Below, piece after piece: positions 57,948-64,000 of a DNA stretch of 64,000 bases. The notes beneath the pieces are model-generated. The model was not told where the DNA came from and did no database searches. It worked only from the letters and a program-made list of their open reading frames with translations. Numbering within the stretch: position 1 is the first letter of the stretch; every line of letters begins with the position of its first letter. Made by a program: the position numbers and the translations under genes. The stretch is from Impatiens glandulifera (lineage: Eukaryota > Streptophyta > Magnoliopsida > Ericales > Balsaminaceae). The stretch lies in assembly GCF_907164915.1 (NCBI RefSeq), contig NC_061869.1, forward strand, positions 47,861,771 through 47,925,770. The letters run 5' to 3'.

Positions 57948-60900
57948 ATGTCGTCGACAAGATCAACCAGAGATGCAGCGACAATGAAGATTGGAAGAGA
58001 AGGGAACGTGACGCTCTCCTATCCGTTACTCATGAAGAGTAACTACTCGGTTTGGGCATTGAAGATGCGGGTAAACTTACAAGCACAAGGAGTGTGAAAA
58101 GCCGTGATGCTCGAAGATGTCAACAAACGGATGGATAGAATGGCTCTCGCCGCCATCTATCAAGCACTCCCCGAGGACGTCCTTCTCATGGTGGATGAGA
58201 AGGATTTCGCCAAGTTAGCGTGGGATACGCTAAAGACAATGCATTTTGGAGTGGAGAAAGTCAAGGAGGCAAAAGTGCAAACCTTGAAGACACAATTTGA
58301 GGCGATTTGTATGAAGAATGGGGAATCGGTGGATGATTTCGCCATAAAATTGACATCCATCGTGATTGGTATCCGCTCATTGGGAGAGAAGGTGGATGAG
58401 ATCTCCGTTGTCAAGAAGTTCCTTAGAGCCTTACCACAAACATACATGTAGATCGTTAAAGTGATCGAGCAATTTGGTGACCTCAAGAATATGACCGTCG
58501 AGGAGATCGTCGGTCGTCTCAAAGTCCATGAGAAGAGACTTCGCGGATACGGAGACCAAGAGGAGGAGCATCTATTGCTCCCGCATGATGAATGAATGTC
58601 ACGAATGAAGAAAAACGGAGAAGCCAATTTTTCTTCTAGATCGTCGAGTCGCAGCGGCAATGGTGGAGATAACCGAGGTCGTGGCTAAGGGCGAGGTGGA
58701 GGTCAAGGTTGTGGAGAAAGCTCATCTCGACGAGAAGACACCAAGCCCCGCAAAGACAAGAGCACAGTGAAGTGTTACGCTTGTCAAAAGTATGGGCACT
58801 ACGCGTCTTAATGCCCTAACCAAAGGCCCAACGATGAAGCAAACCTCACTAGCTCTCATGATAAGGAGCCAACATTAGTGTTTTCCAAGGAAGTGACGAA
58901 CACTTTGCCCGAAGATGAGGAGATAAACCTCGAAGAGCTCGAGCAAGAATCGTCCAAAGAGGAACTAGATGTGGTGGTTCTCAATGAAGAGAAAGTCATG
59001 GCGAACCTCCTCGCAAGTGGCGATGAGTATAATTACACCGACATGTGGTACCTTGACAATGGAGCAAGTAATCATATGACGGGTCATCGAGAAAAGTTCA
59101 ATGAGCTCGACGAGAAAATGACCAGAAATGTGAAGTTCGGAGACGGCTCACTCGTCGAGATCAAGGGTCGAGGATCCATCTTGTTCGAATGCAATAACGA
59201 AGATCAACGTATAATGACTGAGGTATATTACATTCCAAAATTGAAAAGTAATATTATAAGTCTTGGTAAGATGATAGAAAAAGGAAACACGATCATCTTA
59301 GCTAGATAGCTCTTGAAGATGTTCGACCAAAATGGTGTTCTATTGATGAAGGTGGAGAAATCGAAAAATCGGTTATACAAGATTTCTCTCGAGACGAGGC
59401 AACCCGTTTCTCTATTAACATCGTTAGCAAACCCAACTTGGTTATGGCATGCGAGACTTGGACACGTAAACTTTTATGCGCTCAAGATGATGGGGGAGAA
59501 GGAGATGGCTATAGGGCTGCCCAAGATCGATCACACATCAAAGAAGACAAGGCTACCATTTCCTGCCCAAGCAAACTTTCGTGCCGAGCATCCCCTACAA
59601 CTTGTGCATGCGGATCTGTGTGGTCCGATCATTCCTCCATCACTCACTGGTAACAAGTATTTTCTTCTACTTGATGATTATAGTCGTTGGATGTGGGTGT
59701 ACATGCTTAAAGAAAAAGGAGAAGCTTTTGAAGTATTCAAGAAGTTCAAGAGGCTCGTTTAGAACAAGTCGGAGCACAAACTGAAAACTTAGCGTACTAA
59801 TCGAGGTGGAGAGTTCACATCACAAAAATTTACGGAGTTCTGCAAAGAGGAAGGAGTCGAACGTCACCTCACGACACCATACACTCAACAAGAAAAATGG
59901 CGTGGTGGAGAGAAGAAATCGTATAGTGATGGGTGCTTCTAGAAGCTTACTCAAGAGCATGCAAGTACCGACAAACCTCTAGGGAGAGGCAGTACGACAT
60001 GCAGTTTATCTCTTGAACCGCTTGCTGACAAAGGTGCTAGGAACTTGCACTCCTTACCAGGCATGGAGCGACCTCATGTAGAGCACTTGAGAGTATTTGG
60101 GTGTACTAGACATGTTAAGATAGCGGGACCACATCTCAAGAAGCTTTATGATCGAAGTAAGCCATGGTGTACCTTGGTTTCGAAGACGGAAGCAAGGCGC
60201 ATAATTTTCTTGATCCAGCTTGCGTGAAAATCCGTGTGAGAAGAGATGTCGTGTTCGAAGAGGAAAAGAAGTAGGAGTGGTGCAACGACGACAACGAACT
60301 CGTACAATATTCCTTGGAGTTCTGAATCCTATGAGATGACGACAACCTAATGGAGTTGGAAAACACAACAGGTACACCGAACTCCCATCGTCATCAAGAG
60401 AGCTCAGGTGAGTCCACAACTGAAGCTAGCCCCATCAAACTTCGTTCCCTCGCTGATGTCTACGCGGAGGCACCACTAGTAGAGATAGATCTTGATGAAT
60501 TGTTGTTACTCACCACCGATGAGCCAACAACATATCACGAGGTGGTAGTTGAAGAGCCATGGAATGATGCCATGAACAAAGAGCTCGAGTCTATCAAGAA
60601 GAATAAGACATGGGAGCTCACCGATTTACCATCCGGTCACAAGACCATCGGGTTAAAGTAGGTTTTCAGGTTGAAAAGCGACAGCGAAGGCAACATCCTC
60701 AAGCACAAAGCGAGATTGGTAGCAAAAGGCTATGTGTAGAAACAAGGCGTTGACTTTGAGGAGACATTTGCACCGGTGGCAAAACTTGACACAATTAGGT
60801 TAATTCTTACCATCGCAGCTCACCGTGGATGGGAGATTCACCACTTGGATGTAAAATCAGCCTTTATCAATGGTTACATCGAAGAAGAAGTTTATGTCGC

Positions 60901-62062
60901 CCAACCTGAAGGCTTCATCATCAAGAATAAAGAGCACAAGGTGTATAGGTTATACAAGGCTCTCTACGAACTACGTTAAGCACCAAGAGCGTGGAACACT
61001 TGCCTCAACAAGAGAATGATGAGTCTCGGTTTTGTGAAGTGTTCTCAAGAGCAGGCTGTGTACACGAGAAACCATGGAGAAGAATTACTCATTGTTGGCG
61101 TATACGTCGATGACTTGATTGTGACAGGATCAAGCATCAAGGGTGTTGAAGAGTTCAAAAAATAGATGATGAAGAAATTTGAGATGAGTGATCTCGGGCT
61201 ACTCTCGTACTATCTTGGTATCGAGGTGGACCAGAAGAAAGATAACATCGAGGTGAAGCAGGAAGCTTATGCGAAGAAGGTGTTGAAACCGTTTGCAATG
61301 GAGGATTGTAACTCGAGCAAGTATCCTATTGAAGAAAAGTTGTAGCTCGGAAAGGATGTGGAAGGAAGCATAGTGGATCCGAAGGAGTATAGACGTATCA
61401 TCGGGTGTCTCGAGTACTTGACGCACACTCGACCCGATATCTCCTATGCAGTTGGCATAGTGAGTCGATACATGGAGAAACCTACCACTCTACACCAACA
61501 TATAGTAAAACACATTCTTCGATACATGAAGGGAACGACGAGTTATGGGATTCATTTAAGAAGAGGACGAGAAATCGAAGAACTCGTTGGTTTTACGGAC
61601 AGCGACCTAACCGGTGACACAGACGACATAAAAAAGTACTAGAGGGATGGTGTTTTATCTCAACGGGAATCTAATCACCTGGCAATCTTAGAAGCAACAA
61701 ACTGTTGCCTTATCTTCATGTGAGGCGGAGTTTATGGCAGCTACTACAACGTCGTGCCAAGGACTTTGGCTAAGAAACTTATTGAGCGAGGTGCTCGAAT
61801 GCGAGCCGAGGCCGGTAACCCTCTATGTCAACAACAAGTCCACAATAACATTAATGAAGAACCTGATGTTTCATGGACGTAGAAAACACATCGACACTCG
61901 GTTCCACTTCATCCGTGAATGCGTCGTGAATCGACAGATCGTTGTAGAGTTCGTATGCACTAGAGAGAAACATGCAAACATTCTCACTAAGGCACTAGCA
62001 AGAGTCAAATTTACAGAGATGCGAGAGATGCTCAACGTAAAGAATCTCGAACCAAATCAAGC
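57948..62062 (+). pseudogene. Copia gag-pol polyprotein, broken
   Basis: ATG at 57948 begins MSSTRSTRDAATMKIGREGN. The gag core (58104-58570) keeps WDTLKTMHFGVEKVKEAKVQ. The gag knuckle CYACQKYGHYAS-stop-C (near 58770-58815) has a stop just before its last Cys. The protease has WYLDNGASNHMTG (near 59050). In the integrase the zinc-finger Cys pair is missing after PKIDH, and the catalytic RTDRGGEF reads RTNRGGEF (near 59795). The RT has [20 protein letters not shown] and an intact YVDD at 61103-61114. RNase H ends ANILTKALARVKF. At least ten stops are present, most at expected Gln codons, plus frameshifts near 59895 and 61630. Non-functional. Confidence 0.9.
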
Positions 62063-62063
62063 T

Positions 62064-62075
62064 TACGGGGGAGAT
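62064..62075 (+). other. Polypurine tract
   Basis: ACGGGGGAGAT followed by the TGTGAG start of the 3' LTR. Confidence 0.75.
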
Positions 62076-62354
62076 TGTGAGTTTAAGCATTGATTGTCAG
62101 AAAATTAAAAATTGTAGACCTTTATTGTCTTTTATACAATTAGGGTTTATTTAATTATTAATGAGCTTGGGCCTGTATGTTTAAGTAATTTAGGGTTTCT
62201 AAGCTAATTACTCCTATATAAGGGTGATTTGTAAAGGTTAAATATACAACACTTATGATTCTTAAGACTTTTTCCTCTTTAGCAAATATCTATTTTTCCA
62301 GAGTTTCATATCTTCATAGCTGTTCTTAGAAAGATCCAATAGTCAAAGCCAACA
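62076..62354 (+). repeat. 3' LTR of the 57674-62354 copia
   Basis: 279 bp, TGTGAG...CCAACA, with the TATA-like CTCCTATATAAGG near 62210 that the 5' LTR lacks. Followed by CAATC. Confidence 0.92.
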
Positions 62355-62359
62355 CAATC

Positions 62360-62644
62360 TACGTGTCGTACAATTAATCTTTCTGCTTAGCATCAATCCC
62401 GATCTCTTAGAATATTGAAGAGAACGTCATCGCGGTTTTGTTGGGTTGAAGAGAAAAATAAGGAAGAGAGGTTACAAAAGAAAATGAAATATTATTATTT
62501 TCGGTTTTTCAATAATACCATTACTAGGTAAATATATAATCAAGATAAATATTTTCCACATCTTAGAATTAAATAACGTAACTTATAAACTTTCATATTA
62601 TCCTAATTAATACCATAATTAATTAAAAAACATTAATTTCAACA
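62360..62644 (-). repeat. 3' LTR of a minus-strand copia, proximal part
   Basis: On the minus strand the LTR starts TGTTGAAATTAATG at 62644, right after the polypurine run AAGGGGAG. It continues with CTTTTGTAACCTCTCTTCC, then is broken at 62355-62359 by the inserted copia and resumes at 57673. Confidence 0.7.
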
Positions 62645-62645
62645 C

Positions 62646-63240
62646 TCCCCTTAATGTTTTTGTTGGTTATGCCTAACAAATCTCATAAATAGACGAATTT
62701 GTTCCAAATAAATGTTTTAGTGAAAATATCTGCAAGTTGATCTCCGGTCTTTACGTGCTTGATCATCACTTCTTTATCATCCACTACTTCACGAATGTAG
62801 TGATGTATTTAGTTCGACTATGAAATACCGCATTTTTCAATATAGCAATTGCCAATTTTCTGTCGCAAAAGAGATCTGTAACCATATATTGTTTCTCCCC
62901 ATGTCTTCTAAATCTTACTTAACCAAACCACATGTTTGGTTTCGTTTGCCGATACGTATTTGGCTTCGACGGAGGAATGTGCAACTATCTCTTTCTTCTT
63001 CGACGCCCATGAAAAAAATACCTAAATCGAGTGAAAAAAATACCTGGACGTATTCTTCATGTGATCCATGCTTGCAGCCCAATCGCTATCACAAAACTCA
63101 AACAACTCAATATCTTCACTATCATTCCTTCAAACATGAGACCATACTCTATAGTCTCTTTTATGTATCACAACACTCTCTTTGAAATTCTAAGATGAAT
63201 TTTTCTTGGTCAGTGCATAAACTGAGATAATAAACCCGTA
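62646..63240 (-). pseudogene. Minus-strand copia RNase H region, broken
   Basis: Read on the minus strand from 63240: LLSQFMH, ERNDSEDIELFEFCDSDWAA (the RNase H start, DSDWA), FSWASKKKEIVAHSSVEAKY, WLSKI, then HYIREVVDDKEVMIKHVKTG and DQLADIFTKTF, ending just before the polypurine run AAGGGGAG. Stops and at least one duplication of GGTATTTTTTTCA are present. The rest of pol would lie to the right but is cut off by the SIRE-like LTR that begins at 63256. Confidence 0.8.
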
Positions 63241-63255
63241 TCATACATGATATCG

Positions 63256-64000
63256 TGTTAGATAAAATTAGATCGGTTAAATAAAACTTAACACAAACAA
63301 AACTCTTGTGTAGGAACGGTCAAGCAACGAAACCAGTCAAGCAACTCAATAGGCTAAGAAACTCAACCGGTCAAGTAATCAAACCGACCAAAAAACCTGA
63401 CCGAACAAGAAAGACAAGATCGGTCAAAACAGAAGGCCGAAACACTAGTCAGTCGGTCATTTAGAAGCCAAGGAATAACCGGAAGTCATCCGGTTAACAC
63501 ACATAACCGACCAGCATAAAAAGACACTTCGGGTATCTGTTGAGAATGATACCAAAGTAATAGACTGAACATTGCCATATTCATACAAGTCTGAGGAAAG
63601 TCTGCAGGCTGTAGAAGACCGTCCTACAAGATCTTTCCACTTCAGGATAAATCAGAAAGGCAATCTTCCAAGTACAGACAACTGTTCAACCGACAGTTAC
63701 CATATTGAGTAAAAGACAAACCTAGCCGGTTTGACCTACACACTGGAAGATTAGACCGCCAGGTCTGGATCACTAAACCTCTGCTCAACCAATCAGATTC
63801 GAGGAAATGAAATGTGACCGTTGGCACATTTTACCTATAAAAGAAGGAGCTAAAAAGGAGTAATTGCGAGATTCTGAAGGTTACAAGTTCTGAATTTTCA
63901 CATATTGTGTTCTATCTCTAGAAAGCTTAAAGCGCTTATTTGAAGTGTATTCTACAATTTCGGTTAAAATTGTACGAGTGTTATCGAGCAGGAAATAAGT
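63256..64000 (+). mobile_element. SIRE-like LTR, runs off the window
   Basis: Begins TGTTAGATAAAATTAGATCG and follows the 52263-53423 LTR block by block, including TCTGTTGAGAATGATACC and CAAGTACAGACAACTGT, with occasional substitutions. At 64000 it has reached GTTATCGAGCAGGAAATAAG. No polypurine tract precedes it, so it is the 5' LTR of an element continuing to the right, or a solo LTR. The five bases before it are TATCG. Confidence 0.88.

Larger units (their letters stand above)
57674..62354 (+). mobile_element. Complete copia retrotransposon, decayed, nested
   Basis: 4681 bp with LTRs at 57674-57920 and 62076-62354, a primer-binding site, gag-pol, a polypurine tract and perfect CAATC duplications. 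The LTRs differ by about 15 substitutions in 247 aligned bases (near 6 per cent), plus a 32-bp gap in the 5' LTR that removes its TATA-like box. It sits inside the LTR of an opposite-strand copia. The lineage is not assigned; LTR size and gag type would fit Ivana/Oryco or Ale. Confidence 0.93.

Overview
The window is AT-rich nuclear DNA from a flowering plant, almost certainly a eudicot. It holds a few intron-containing plant genes set in a dense, multi-layered bed of Ty1/copia retrotransposons, a LINE, DNA-transposon remnants and several satellite-like arrays. The plant assignment rests on a complete 16-exon DGAT1 gene, a DUF3511 gene, plant-type copia primer-binding sites (TGGTATTAGAGC) and plant MITE-like termini. 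An asterid origin is a weak inference only, from the third ORF of the SIRE-like copia elements.

Layout, left to right. 1-443 is the end of a SIRE-like LTR. 1271-6217 is a complete but decayed copia element with LTRs of about 238 bp and a perfect 5-bp target duplication (GTAAT). 6223-10974 is intergenic DNA, including a very degraded copia RT/RNase H fragment at 10255-10725. 10975-13294 is a 5'-truncated L1-type LINE. 14485-17339 is a three-exon gene for a small plant protein with an internally duplicated module. 19300-26180 holds two copies of a repeat built on an 88-bp satellite. The first copy is split at 19953-23678 by an element with hAT-like inverted ends and a perfect 8-bp target duplication (CTCACACT). 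That element carries a whole three-exon RCC1-repeat gene and no visible transposase.

26949-36205 is a large SIRE-like copia element. Downstream of pol it has three diverged tandem copies of its third (envelope-position) ORF, then a duplicated polypurine-tract segment and a 1.3-kb LTR. 36720-37326 is a CACTA-like block of repeated dyads. 38839-39207 is a DUF3511 gene. 41460-48052 (minus strand) is DGAT1, which I could read exon by exon as a 517-residue open frame. It is followed upstream of its promoter by about 84 TA dinucleotides. 49640-53423 is a second, internally deleted SIRE-like element. 54890-57345 is a degenerate satellite with a higher-order period near 673 bp.

The right edge is a nest. 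A minus-strand copia 3' end (RNase H plus LTR, 57352-63240) has a complete plus-strand copia (57674-62354, target duplication CAATC) inside its LTR. A further SIRE-like LTR begins at 63256 inside its RNase H region and runs off the window.

The genes that look functional are DGAT1 (last step of triacylglycerol synthesis in the ER), the DUF3511 gene and the small repeat-protein gene. The RCC1 gene is open except for one in-frame stop. All transposon ORFs carry stops or frameshifts except the protease-integrase and third-ORF pieces of the 49-kb element, which are largely open. The most unusual item is the hAT-like element that appears to have moved a complete RCC1-type gene into a satellite array.
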